From: Verrucomicrobiota bacterium
GTDB lineage: Bacteria; Verrucomicrobiota; Verrucomicrobiae; Opitutales; CG1-02-43-26
Assembly: GCA_013289195.1 (NCBI GenBank)
Contig: JABDAI010000004.1
Location: 1 to 35,656 of the forward strand
DNA: 35,656 bases
Direction: 5' to 3'
Below the pieces are notes generated by a model that did no database searches, had not been told where the DNA came from, and saw only the letters and a list, made by a program, of their open reading frames with translations. Positions 27,886 to 35,656 of the stretch are shown here, in pieces. Both the position numbers and the translations under genes were made by a program. Position 1 is the first letter of the stretch; every line of letters starts with the position of its first letter.

Positions 27886-28617
27886 ATGTCTCTCACTACC
27901 ACTAAATCCCTTCTAGACGGAATTCTCCTTATCGATAAACCAGCAGGTTGTACTTCGCATGATGTTGTAGACCGAGTTCGTAGAAAATTAAAGATGAAAC
28001 GTATCGGGCATGCCGGCACTTTAGATCCCTTAGCCACAGGACTTCTAATAATTCTTGTGGGGAAATCCACTAAAGCCTCGCAGTATTTGATTAGTCTGGA
28101 TAAAGAATATGAAGCTACCATGCTTCTAGGACAAACCACTGATAGCCAAGATGCCGATGGCCAAATCATAACCACTCAAGAAGTCCCTAATTTTTCACGA
28201 GAGCAAATCGAATCTGCCTTAAATACTTTTTTAGGAGATCAATTTCAACTCCCTCCCATGTTCTCCGCCAAAAAAATAAACGGAGTTCCCCTTTACAAAC
28301 TTGCTCGAAAAGGTGAGGAAGTAGAACGTCAACCACGATTTATTCATATTTCTGAAATCGAACTTACTGACTTCTCTCTCCCAAAAATTTCATTCTCAAC
28401 TACCTGCAGTAAAGGAACTTATGTCAGAACCATTGCTCATGATATCGGACAAAAACTCTCCTGCGGAGCTCATCTGATACAACTTCGCCGCACTGCCACC
28501 GATAAATTCAAAGTAGAAAACGCTCTTTCACTAGAAACTTTAGAAGAAATGCCTATTGCTGATATTCGTAAATATCTTATTCCTACTCATAAAGCCATAC
28601 CTTCTTTAATAAAATAA
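27886..28617 (+). CDS. truB: tRNA pseudouridine(55) synthase TruB
   Basis: A 243-residue enzyme that isomerises U55 in the T-loop of tRNAs. The catalytic Asp47 is in [14 protein letters not shown], and the N-terminal [18 protein letters not shown] box is clear. [13 protein letters not shown] and [10 protein letters not shown] are also typical. It is at the short end for TruB, with only a rudimentary C-terminal region and no full PUA domain. It starts 10 bases after nrnA and is the last gene of the operon. ribF, its frequent follower in related genomes, is not here. Confidence 0.96.
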   Translation: MSLTTTKSLLDGILLIDKPAGCTSHDVVDRVRRKLKMKRIGHAGTLDPLATGLLIILVGKSTKASQYLISLDKEYEATMLLGQTTDSQDADGQIITTQEVPNFSREQIESALNTFLGDQFQLPPMFSAKKINGVPLYKLARKGEEVERQPRFIHISEIELTDFSLPKISFSTTCSKGTYVRTIAHDIGQKLSCGAHLIQLRRTATDKFKVENALSLETLEEMPIADIRKYLIPTHKAIPSLIK

Positions 28618-28650
28618 ATAGATAAAATAAAGATAGATAGATAAAAAATC
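28612..28650 (+). repeat. Short GATA-type simple repeat after truB
   Basis: Several imperfect copies of GATA/GATAAA follow the truB stop. It is low-complexity DNA separating the housekeeping operon from the Fic gene, with no clear hairpin terminator. Confidence 0.4.
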
Positions 28651-28708
28651 CACTATACATATATATTTATAGGTTGACTTTTTTCTTTATTCACTTATCG
28701 TTTTTTCT

Positions 28709-30421
28709 ATGAATATAAGTCAATTATCAGCAGCAATACCTTCTGAAAAAAGAGGTGTAACTTACTTATCTATAGATGAGAATAGCAATGATGTTATTTT
28801 TGTTAGTAAGGACGGTCTTGATTCCCAAAAAAGTAGCATTGCTTTCAAAAGTATCTTACAAAGAATTATTGATCAGGAAACCAATCCTAGGATTAAAAAA
28901 TTAGTTAAATACAAAGAGGAAAAACTTATTGAATCGAACAAGTATTTTAGCCTAATAGATCTTGATAACGTAATGCGTTCGGTTACAACATATAAAGATA
29001 CAAGCTATAGACAAAAAATTGCAAATACAGCTCGCCATGATCCATGGTATAGTCGGCTGATGTTTTTTGGAATTAATCCAGCCGATGATAAATGGTCCTT
29101 AAAATGCTGCGAAATTTTAAAAGATTTTGAAGAAAAAGAAGATGTCGATTTTCTGGATGCGCATGGTTATGGTAGTGGAATAGCGAGTCCAAGAAAGGCC
29201 TTTAGATATATAGCCTCTGTTTGCTTAATTGAAGATGAAAAGAAAATATTAAACACTATCAGTTTAGAAATAAAAAGTGATCCGATTGACTTTTTAAAAG
29301 AATTAAAAAGATTAAAAAAATCTGATTCCTATAATCAGTTCGTTCTAGATAAATTAATAGCTCAAGCTGAAGTCTGGGAAGTGATGCAAAGCATTCCAAA
29401 ATTAAAGAATTTTCCTTTTGAAGATATTTGGCGTTTTTGCATAGATATAGAATTTCAAAAATATGGAGCTTATTTCTTCGAAAATGAGATGGGATTTATA
29501 ACAGCTACTTTGAAGGCATTGTGCTACAGCCTTAAGCTTAACAAAATAAGCTACCTTGACTTCATTGAAATAAACAGAAAATGTGGAGAGAAGGTCTTAA
29601 ATGAAAACGACTTTCATCCTTTATCTACGAGACTTCGAGGTAAAGATTTAATTTCTCTTTTTCAGAGCTATGACATATATGGTTTTTCTACAATGGATAG
29701 TGAAGGCATCCAAGACTTAAAAGAGCGAAGTGAAATGAAGGATACACCTTTCAATTTGGTGCGCGATCGAGTTCATGTGACTATGCGTTGTGAACGGTCT
29801 CATTTACGAGAAATAAAATTTCTTTTTTATCAGTATGACAAAAAAATTTCGCAAGCAAAGAATCCAGGAGAACGCTTAATTGCTCATATATGGCTAGCAA
29901 GGGAGCTTTCGCTTCAACATCATATGATAGATGGAAATGGAAGAACTGCTCAATTGGTCTTTCTTTCACGTTTAGCGAACGATCCAAAGTTACCCATGAT
30001 GTTGCTTGATACTAATCCAAATTTGGATACAAATGGGCCAGTAGCTTATGTGCAGAGAGTATTGCAAGGAATGACACATTTCAATAAGATGTGCGGAGTT
30101 AAGCACATTCCTTTGAGTTTTGAAGAAATCGATGAAATGACCAATATTTCAGAAAAACGTCATTGGAAATATTATCATCCAAGTGAGGAAGAAAAGGAGA
30201 GATTCATTAATGAGCATCCTCTCGATCATTTTACTGAAGACCTTGAAGCGATTTTCCGGGCTGCCGCTAAGACTGAGATACTTATTTTGCCCGATTTCAA
30301 AAAAGGCTCAAAAAATCAAATGCTTATCAAATTATCGGAATGCATTAAATATCTCCGGTCAGAGTTAAAAATATTTATTTTTATTATGCTGTTTATTATT
30401 GGATGGAAACTCTTGGGATAA
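28709..30421 (+). CDS. Fic-domain protein with C-terminal membrane anchor
   Basis: A 570-residue protein. The Fic motif is at 404-412: HHMIDGNGR, fitting HxFxDGNGR with Met in place of Phe. The following Arg of the longer motif is Gln (GRTAQ). Fic enzymes transfer AMP or other phosphate-containing groups to Ser/Thr/Tyr of target proteins, and many are secreted effectors or toxins. A string TMDSEG (328-333), 71 residues upstream, fits the auto-inhibitory pattern [ST]xxxE[GN]; it may be chance. The first 300 residues are helical and unknown. The last 20 residues (LKIFIFIMLFIIGWKLLG) form a single hydrophobic helix, so the protein could be tail-anchored. There is no signal peptide and no antitoxin gene next to it. 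Confidence 0.82.
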   Translation: MNISQLSAAIPSEKRGVTYLSIDENSNDVIFVSKDGLDSQKSSIAFKSILQRIIDQETNPRIKKLVKYKEEKLIESNKYFSLIDLDNVMRSVTTYKDTSYRQKIANTARHDPWYSRLMFFGINPADDKWSLKCCEILKDFEEKEDVDFLDAHGYGSGIASPRKAFRYIASVCLIEDEKKILNTISLEIKSDPIDFLKELKRLKKSDSYNQFVLDKLIAQAEVWEVMQSIPKLKNFPFEDIWRFCIDIEFQKYGAYFFENEMGFITATLKALCYSLKLNKISYLDFIEINRKCGEKVLNENDFHPLSTRLRGKDLISLFQSYDIYGFSTMDSEGIQDLKERSEMKDTPFNLVRDRVHVTMRCERSHLREIKFLFYQYDKKISQAKNPGERLIAHIWLARELSLQHHMIDGNGRTAQLVFLSRLANDPKLPMMLLDTNPNLDTNGPVAYVQRVLQGMTHFNKMCGVKHIPLSFEEIDEMTNISEKRHWKYYHPSEEEKERFINEHPLDHFTEDLEAIFRAAAKTEILILPDFKKGSKNQMLIKLSECIKYLRSELKIFIFIMLFIIGWKLLG

Positions 30422-30687
30422 ATATAATATAAACGACTAAGTCATTTATTTTAAAAGACTTACGATTTAAACAACTGAGGATCTTGTTTTAATTAAAGAT
30501 TATAAATTCGATCTAAAAAAGTTATAATTAAATAAAATTATATAAAATTTATTTCAAATAATTATATATAAAAATAAATTTTATAATTTATTAATTTTAT
30601 TCTTTACAAAACAAAATAACTATAGTAAAAAATAGTTATAGACTGAGAATAGATATAAATTTTAACTAATTTTAACCCCAAAAAACT

Positions 30688-31098
30688 ATGTTAAAAACAC
30701 ATCCCAAGATATCGCTATTCATAATCATTGCATTTTCGGTACTTTTTGTAATTACCTATTGTTTTGCGCAAAATCTTGAAACCGCAATCACTAAAGAAAA
30801 GGCAAATACTAAAAATCCGATCCCCAGTTGTGCCGACTCCATAGAAAAAGGGAAAGCTGTCTATTCTCAATATTGCAAAGGCTGTCATGGTCCTGATGCT
30901 GTTCGTGATAAAAAAACTCCTTGCACAGAAACCTTTTGCCCTGCAAATTTGAGAGATCCAAAGCTTTGGAGAATGGGCGAAGGAGCAGTCTTTTGGACAA
31001 TAAGGGACGGACGAAAGCCCATGCCCTGCTTTGGCGAGCGCCTAAGCGAAGAACAATGCTGGCATATTGTCAATTATCTCCACTCCCTTGGTAGCTGA
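30688..31098 (+). CDS. Exported mono-haem cytochrome c
   Basis: A 136-residue periplasmic electron carrier. A signal peptide is clear (residues 8-27, ending FAQ). The haem-binding motif is Cys63-Lys-Gly-Cys66-His67, and Met102 in GRKPMPCF is the likely sixth ligand. The tail SEEQCWHIVNYLHSLG is the typical final helix of class I cytochromes c (cbb3 subunit III-like). Four further cysteines after the haem motif (CTETFC, PMPC, EEQC) are unusual and might form disulfides. No oxidase or cytochrome maturation genes are near, so its partner is unknown. The 266 bases upstream are very A/T-rich with no clear promoter. Confidence 0.88.
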   Translation: MLKTHPKISLFIIIAFSVLFVITYCFAQNLETAITKEKANTKNPIPSCADSIEKGKAVYSQYCKGCHGPDAVRDKKTPCTETFCPANLRDPKLWRMGEGAVFWTIRDGRKPMPCFGERLSEEQCWHIVNYLHSLGS

Positions 31099-31116
31099 TC
31101 TAATAAGTCTGATTCA

Positions 31117-32034
31117 TATAGTAAATTAACATGAATTAGGGATTTCAAAGAAAGAACAGATAGCATCAAATAATCTGTCCATATTAGTTAATCTACTTTT
31201 CACCCAACGTTTCATGTTTGCCCAAAATTTCTCTATCGGATTCAGATCTGGTGAATAGGCAGGCAAAAAAACCAACTTACACCTTACTGACTCAATCAAT
31301 TCTTTCGTTCTTAATGATTTATGAAATGATGCGTTGCCTAAGATTACTGTCTGCCCGGGCTTGAGTTCTTTAATTAAAAATTTCTCAACCCATTTCATTG
31401 AATAATTCTGCATTGCATGCACCGTGAAACACAAAAGGCGCGATGGCCTTTTTACCTCTTAAGCCCGCTATAATATTCGTTCTTAAGTAATACTTTCCAC
31501 TCTTTGACTTTACTAACTCGCCCTTCTTTCCCCAAGCTCGCTCTTTTACGCTGTTTCTATCCATTCCGCTTTCATCTATGTAAACTCGGTTTTCACATTT
31601 AATCTGCTCCAGATTGTTTAAATATGTGGATCGCTTGTCTTCGTCTGCTTCTATGTAAGTGAACGCTTTTTATAACTAAAACCTAGCTTTTTCAGTCGTC
31701 TCCATATGGCTGCTCCAGTCACCTTAAAGTTTTCTGCAATTTCTCTGAGCGTTTTATTAGGATGTTTTTTTACATACTCCTCTAAAACTTTTTGGTCGAT
31801 CTTTCCTATGCTACCAATCTTCGGCTTTGCTTGTAAGGATCCTTCTTCTTTGTAGCGTTTCCACCACCGGTTCACTGCACTCTTGCTTACTTTAAATAAC
31901 TGTGCGGCCATTCGTTGCGTGTTCCCTTCCTCTATATATCGAATCACTCTTATTCTCAAATCTGTGCTAAAAGCTCTTGTACTCATTCATATCAATTGAT
32001 CATAAAAAATCCCTATATCAGAAAAATAACTATA
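31117..32034 (-). mobile_element. IS630-family insertion sequence, copy 1
   Basis: An element of about 918 bases with imperfect terminal inverted repeats of about 29 bases. The left end begins TATAGT and contains TAGGGATTT (31137-31145). The right end carries the complements, AAATCCCTA (32007-32015) and ACTATA (32029-32034). IS630/Tc1-type elements insert at TA, and the ends here begin with TA. It is transcribed on the minus strand. It sits 18 bases after the cytochrome c stop and matches copy 2 except for one base that I can see (31133 G versus 34769 A). Confidence 0.85.
31126..31986 (-). pseudogene. IS630-type transposase in three frames, copy 1
   Basis: The first frame (31986 to 31651) encodes a helix-turn-helix domain (RMAAQLFKVSKSAVNRWWKR). 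At AAAAAG (plus 31666-31671) a -1 shift joins it to the DDE part (FTYIEADEDKR, then VYIDESG with the first catalytic Asp); such slips are used by some IS elements to make full transposase. A second, +1 change near 31393-31395 (an extra A in GAAATGG) is needed to continue into WVEKFLIKEL and NPIEKFWANMKRW, which holds the catalytic Glu. The second catalytic Asp, expected in LDNASFH, is Gly (ILGNASFH). The protein is therefore doubly damaged and probably inactive. Confidence 0.8.
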
Positions 32035-32138
32035 TAAAACTAAGGTAAATCTGTAATTTTTTATTGCAACTTTATGCAACAAAAACTACATTTTAAAGGT
32101 ACTACAAAAATCAATTTTGAAGTAAAAACTTATTCAAA

Positions 32139-34532
32139 TTATTGAAGGCAACAATCTTCTGATGAATTAGCGGGGTTAGCCGCCTTAGCTGGATGATCTG
32201 CGCTGACTACGACATTAATTAATTCGTTAATTGACTGCAAAATTCTTTGATTATTCGCATTCAATGCCTTAACCTTAGCTTGTTCTTGTGGACCCTCCAT
32301 TAGAGAAAGGTACCATTTATCTTGATATTGACTAGGATCATAAGAAACAGTTTGTACAGAAAATTGTTTGACTGTTTTCATATTAGTGTGACACCCACCC
32401 AAAGTAAGATCTATGATATTACTGAGTGAACGTGGCCATTTTATCGTAGAATCTTCACATATATTCCCTAAAGATAACTTAGTAAGATTATCAAGTACAT
32501 CAGGTAGTATCACAACGCCATTACATTGACTAGTTGTAAGATCCCCAATAGTAAGGCTTTTGAGCTTATTAAGAATCCTCGGCAATTTGAATTCCATTTT
32601 ACAAGCCCATGGACTAAATGAACCACTCCTGTCAATAATTCCATCAAAATAAATATCTCCAATAGCCAATGTTTCAAGGCTATCAAGTGAATCTGGTAAT
32701 TTAAAATGACGGCAAGAAATATTCCCAATAATAAGTGTTCGAAGATTATCGAGCGCATCAGGTAATTTGATATTGATACGATAAGTGACATTTCCAATAG
32801 TCAGTGTTTCAAGGCTATTTAGTGAATTTGGTAAAGTAAGTGGTACGTCGTCCACATGGGCATGGGCACTAGAAATATTTCCAATAATAAGGCTTTTGAG
32901 TTTGTCAAGGACTTTTGGTAATTCAATGCCCCTATAATTCAAATCGACATTTCCAATAGTCAGTGTTTCGAGGCTATCAAGTGAATTTGGTAAAAATAAG
33001 TCTCTGTATTTACAAAAAATATTTCCAATAATAAGGCTTTTGAGCTTGTCAAGAACCTCCGGAAATTTAATGTACTTACACTTGAGATTTCCCATCGTAA
33101 GTGTTTCAAGGCTATCAAATTTGTCTGGTAGAACTAACTGCACCTTATCAATTTCCCCAATAAAAAGGTTCTTAGGTCCATGAAGTGTGTCTAAAAAATT
33201 AATGACTGCCTTCTTTTTCGTCTCCGTAAATATGCTTGTCCAACTAGAATCTGGTAAATTAAGTTGTTTTTTAATACACAGGATAGAAAAGTTTGTAAGT
33301 GCTGGTAAAATAAGATTACAACCACCATTAATAGTCAAAATAGTAAAATCTTTTAAATTTTTAAGCGAATTTGATAAATTAAGCGTTGCACCATTTTTAA
33401 CTTCTTTGATAGAGAGATTTGTAACATTATCAGCTTTAGGAAGATTGAGTATAGTATTATCCTCAACACATTCAACAGAAAGATTCATCAGATTATCAAG
33501 CGAGGCTGGTAAATTGACAGTCGCAGTGCTACTCCAGGTACTTCCAATCGAAAAATCTCTAAGATTAACAAGTGCAACTGGCAACGTAAATGTGCCGTTA
33601 TTTTCAATTTTCCCAATAGAAAGCTTTGCAAGATTTTTTGCGGAATTTGGTAATGTAAGAGTGGCGCCATTTTCAACGCATCCAATCGTGAAATTTTTGA
33701 GATCATTAAATGAATCTGGCAAATTGAAGGTATAACGAGCTTTAACAGACCAAATAGTGAGATTTGTAAGAATATTAAGGGAATCTGATGGATTAAGAGC
33801 AATATCCTCAATATTTCCAATACTCAAACTTGTAAGGCTTGAGAAAAATTTCAGATTTTGTGCAATAGTATTAAATAATAGATTAATGGGAACACTAAGA
33901 GTATTTTTAATCTCAAGTAATTTGAAATCTAGTTCTTTAATTTTATTAATAAACTTAGTGCCGGGTTGATTTGCAAATAGATGCTGTATTTGATTCAATT
34001 CAGTACGGCTAACAATTCGGAGAACAAGCTTTAGTTTATCTTCGGAGAGCGAATTGAGTGTTGATGACGGATTGAGTAAATCAGTAATAGTAATAAAAAC
34101 TTTTATTTCAGTTTTATTATTAGTAGTAAAAGAATATTTTTCTTGTATTGATGGAGGAATGGCTGGATGCAATTGAGAATATTGAAAAGAAATAGCTGCT
34201 TTATCGGTTAAAGCATTACATCCAGTATCTATATTTTTTATGGAAGCAAGCCAACAGGCTTTTGAAACTAATCGAAGTCTAAGGATCAACTCTAGGTCAC
34301 TATTAAATAATATATTCGAAAGGAGATCTATTTGTCGAATATATAATTGACTGAAAATGGGATGAACTGTTTCACGAGTAAATAAATCCTGTGAGAGAAA
34401 GGGCTCCTGTGAAACTGCTTTTAATGCACGCGGAGAATGTGAACCTTTATTCGTAATATCTTGCGTGTTATCTGGTAATGGGACAGACTTGATGGGTGGT
34501 ATGATCGTCTGAGGATAATCTGTTGGTTGCAT
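32139..34532 (-). CDS. Large F-box-like/LRR-like repeat protein between two IS630 copies
   Basis: A 797-residue protein, the largest of the LRR-like family here. Residues about 70-97 (LLSNILFNSDLELILRLR, then LVSKACWLAS) resemble an F-box. From about 235 to 710 there are some 20 units of roughly 20-25 residues, such as LPDSLDSLETLAIGDIYFDG and LPDALDNLRTLIIGNISCRH. Alternate units SLETLTIGNV and KLKSLIIGNI are very similar to each other, a sign of recent internal duplication. The C-terminus (710-797) is helical and ends in CCLQ. There is no signal peptide. F-box plus LRR is a eukaryotic substrate-adaptor layout, so a host ubiquitin role is tempting but unproven. The gene is bracketed by the two IS copies. 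Confidence 0.75.
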   Translation of the reverse strand: MQPTDYPQTIIPPIKSVPLPDNTQDITNKGSHSPRALKAVSQEPFLSQDLFTRETVHPIFSQLYIRQIDLLSNILFNSDLELILRLRLVSKACWLASIKNIDTGCNALTDKAAISFQYSQLHPAIPPSIQEKYSFTTNNKTEIKVFITITDLLNPSSTLNSLSEDKLKLVLRIVSRTELNQIQHLFANQPGTKFINKIKELDFKLLEIKNTLSVPINLLFNTIAQNLKFFSSLTSLSIGNIEDIALNPSDSLNILTNLTIWSVKARYTFNLPDSFNDLKNFTIGCVENGATLTLPNSAKNLAKLSIGKIENNGTFTLPVALVNLRDFSIGSTWSSTATVNLPASLDNLMNLSVECVEDNTILNLPKADNVTNLSIKEVKNGATLNLSNSLKNLKDFTILTINGGCNLILPALTNFSILCIKKQLNLPDSSWTSIFTETKKKAVINFLDTLHGPKNLFIGEIDKVQLVLPDKFDSLETLTMGNLKCKYIKFPEVLDKLKSLIIGNIFCKYRDLFLPNSLDSLETLTIGNVDLNYRGIELPKVLDKLKSLIIGNISSAHAHVDDVPLTLPNSLNSLETLTIGNVTYRINIKLPDALDNLRTLIIGNISCRHFKLPDSLDSLETLAIGDIYFDGIIDRSGSFSPWACKMEFKLPRILNKLKSLTIGDLTTSQCNGVVILPDVLDNLTKLSLGNICEDSTIKWPRSLSNIIDLTLGGCHTNMKTVKQFSVQTVSYDPSQYQDKWYLSLMEGPQEQAKVKALNANNQRILQSINELINVVVSADHPAKAANPANSSEDCCLQ

Positions 34533-34617
34533 ATGTTGTGTTTTTAACGGTCTAAACTAATAGCATATAAACATTATTGATACAAGTCAGTAATTTTGAA
34601 TTTCCGTTCCCTCGGCC

Positions 34618-34648
34618 GGTCTTTAGTTCTCTGAAAGAACTAAAGACC
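34618..34648. terminator. Strong 13-bp stem-loop
   Basis: GGTCTTTAGTTCT and its exact complement AGAACTAAAGACC enclose a 5-base loop. The stem is perfect and lies 86 bases upstream of the LRR gene start, between it and IS copy 2. CTGTATATTTTG follows on the plus strand. It may be a terminator left from a gene disrupted by the IS, or a 5' structure of the LRR transcript. Confidence 0.45.
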
Positions 34649-34752
34649 CTGTATATTTTGCCTAATGTTACACTACGGTACAGAAAATGAGGAAAAATGA
34701 ATAAAGCCTTGAAATCTAACGCTTTCTAGATTTGTCTTTATTTTATGAATTT

Positions 34753-35656
34753 TATAGTAAATTAACATAAATTAGGGATTTCAAAGAAAGAACAGATAGC
34801 ATCAAATAATCTGTCCATATTAGTTAATCTACTTTTCACCCAACGTTTCATGTTTGCCCAAAATTTCTCTATCGGATTCAGATCTGGTGAATAGGCAGGC
34901 AAAAAAACCAACTTACACCTTACTGACTCAATCAATTCTTTCGTTCTTAATGATTTATGAAATGATGCGTTGCCTAAGATTACTGTCTGCCCGGGCTTGA
35001 GTTCTTTAATTAAAAATTTCTCAACCCATTTCATTGAATAATTCTGCATTGCATGCACCGTGAAACACAAAAGGCGCGATGGCCTTTTTACCTCTTAAGC
35101 CCGCTATAATATTCGTTCTTAAGTAATACTTTCCACTCTTTGACTTTACTAACTCGCCCTTCTTTCCCCAAGCTCGCTCTTTTACGCTGTTTCTATCCAT
35201 TCCGCTTTCATCTATGTAAACTCGGTTTTCACATTTAATCTGCTCCAGATTGTTTAAATATGTGGATCGCTTGTCTTCGTCTGCTTCTATGTAAGTGAAC
35301 GCTTTTTATAACTAAAACCTAGCTTTTTCAGTCGTCTCCATATGGCTGCTCCAGTCACCTTAAAGTTTTCTGCAATTTCTCTGAGCGTTTTATTAGGATG
35401 TTTTTTTACATACTCCTCTAAAACTTTTTGGTCGATCTTTCCTATGCTACCAATCTTCGGCTTTGCTTGTAAGGATCCTTCTTCTTTGTAGCGTTTCCAC
35501 CACCGGTTCACTGCACTCTTGCTTACTTTAAATAACTGTGCGGCCATTCGTTGCGTGTTCCCTTCCTCTATATATCGAATCACTCTTATTCTCAAATCTG
35601 TGCTAAAAGCTCTTGTACTCATTCATATCAATTGATCATAAAAAATCCCTATATCA
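34753..35656 (-). mobile_element. IS630-family insertion sequence, copy 2 (cut by window end)
   Basis: The same element as copy 1, in the same orientation, offset by exactly 3636 bases. The left end TATAGT...TAGGGATTT is complete. The last roughly 14 bases of the right end lie beyond the window. The two copies bracket 2.7 kb holding the 797-residue LRR-like gene, a layout like a composite transposon. Target-site duplication cannot be checked at the missing end. Confidence 0.85.
34762..35622 (-). pseudogene. IS630-type transposase in three frames, copy 2
   Basis: It carries the same helix-turn-helix frame, AAAAAG slip site, +1 disruption in GAAATGG and Asp-to-Gly change in ILGNASFH as copy 1. 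The only coding difference I see is the penultimate residue (Leu instead of Ser, IPNLC versus IPNSC). Sharing two separate lesions means the copies descend from an element that was already damaged, unless both lesions are tolerated. Confidence 0.8.

Noticed and set aside
28612..28650. GATA repeats as a CRISPR or regulatory array
   Set aside because: Units are 4-6 bases, imperfect and without spacers; it is simple low-complexity DNA.
28709..30421. Fic toxin-antitoxin module
   Set aside because: No small antitoxin gene lies next to it, and size and the C-terminal anchor fit an effector better.
1..35656. tRNA, rRNA or CRISPR loci
   Set aside because: I saw no cloverleaf with a T-loop sequence, no rRNA-like conserved block and no regularly spaced direct repeats, though tRNAs are easy to miss by eye.

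Overview
The window is AT-rich bacterial chromosome. It mixes conserved housekeeping operons with accessory DNA typical of a host-associated lineage. Gene order points to the PVC superphylum, most likely Verrucomicrobiota (Opitutae-like), and this is an inference. The supporting orders are ileS, then a TraR/DksA-family gene, then lspA; and nusA-infB-rbfA-(DHH phosphoesterase)-truB without rimP or ylxR. Almost no gene is preceded by a Shine-Dalgarno sequence; upstream regions are A/T-rich instead. Eukaryote-style repeat proteins, a Fic protein with a C-terminal membrane anchor, insertion sequences and gene remnants suggest a symbiont or parasite of a eukaryote, possibly a protist.

Layout. 1-2540 (minus): a subtilisin/kexin-like protease with a P domain, whose stop codon sits directly after a canonical A AAA AAG slip site, then a small secreted protein. 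2540-2900: a decayed relative of that small protein's tail. 2904-10917 (minus): one tight run, ileS, TraR/DksA-like, lspA, M20 hydrolase, class III aminotransferase, AstA-like acyltransferase. 11068-13813 (minus): a leucine-rich-repeat-like protein, a four-helix membrane protein and a small protein with an F-box-like N-terminus, none of known function. 13930-14410: a frameshifted membrane-protein remnant. 14462-18843 (minus): a compact five-gene run, fliO-like, trhO, isochorismatase-like, mgtE, yhaM-like.

19015-22687 (plus, except a minus-strand LRR pseudogene): an exported gamma-glutamylcyclotransferase-like protein, an internally deleted LRR-like pseudogene, an unknown protein and an intact LRR-like protein. 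22851-28617 (plus): nusA, infB, rbfA, nrnA-like and truB, an operon for transcription, translation initiation and ribosome/tRNA maturation. 28709-31098: the Fic protein and an orphan cytochrome c. 31117-35656: two nearly identical IS630-type elements in the same orientation, bracketing a 797-residue protein with an F-box-like N-terminus and many LRR-like repeats.

The most unusual component is a dispersed family of repeat proteins (three intact genes and one pseudogene). They share a roughly 23-residue LRR-like unit of the form LPxxLxNLxxLSxGxLxxGATL. With the Fic protein and F-box-like segments, they look like a set of candidate host-interaction effectors.
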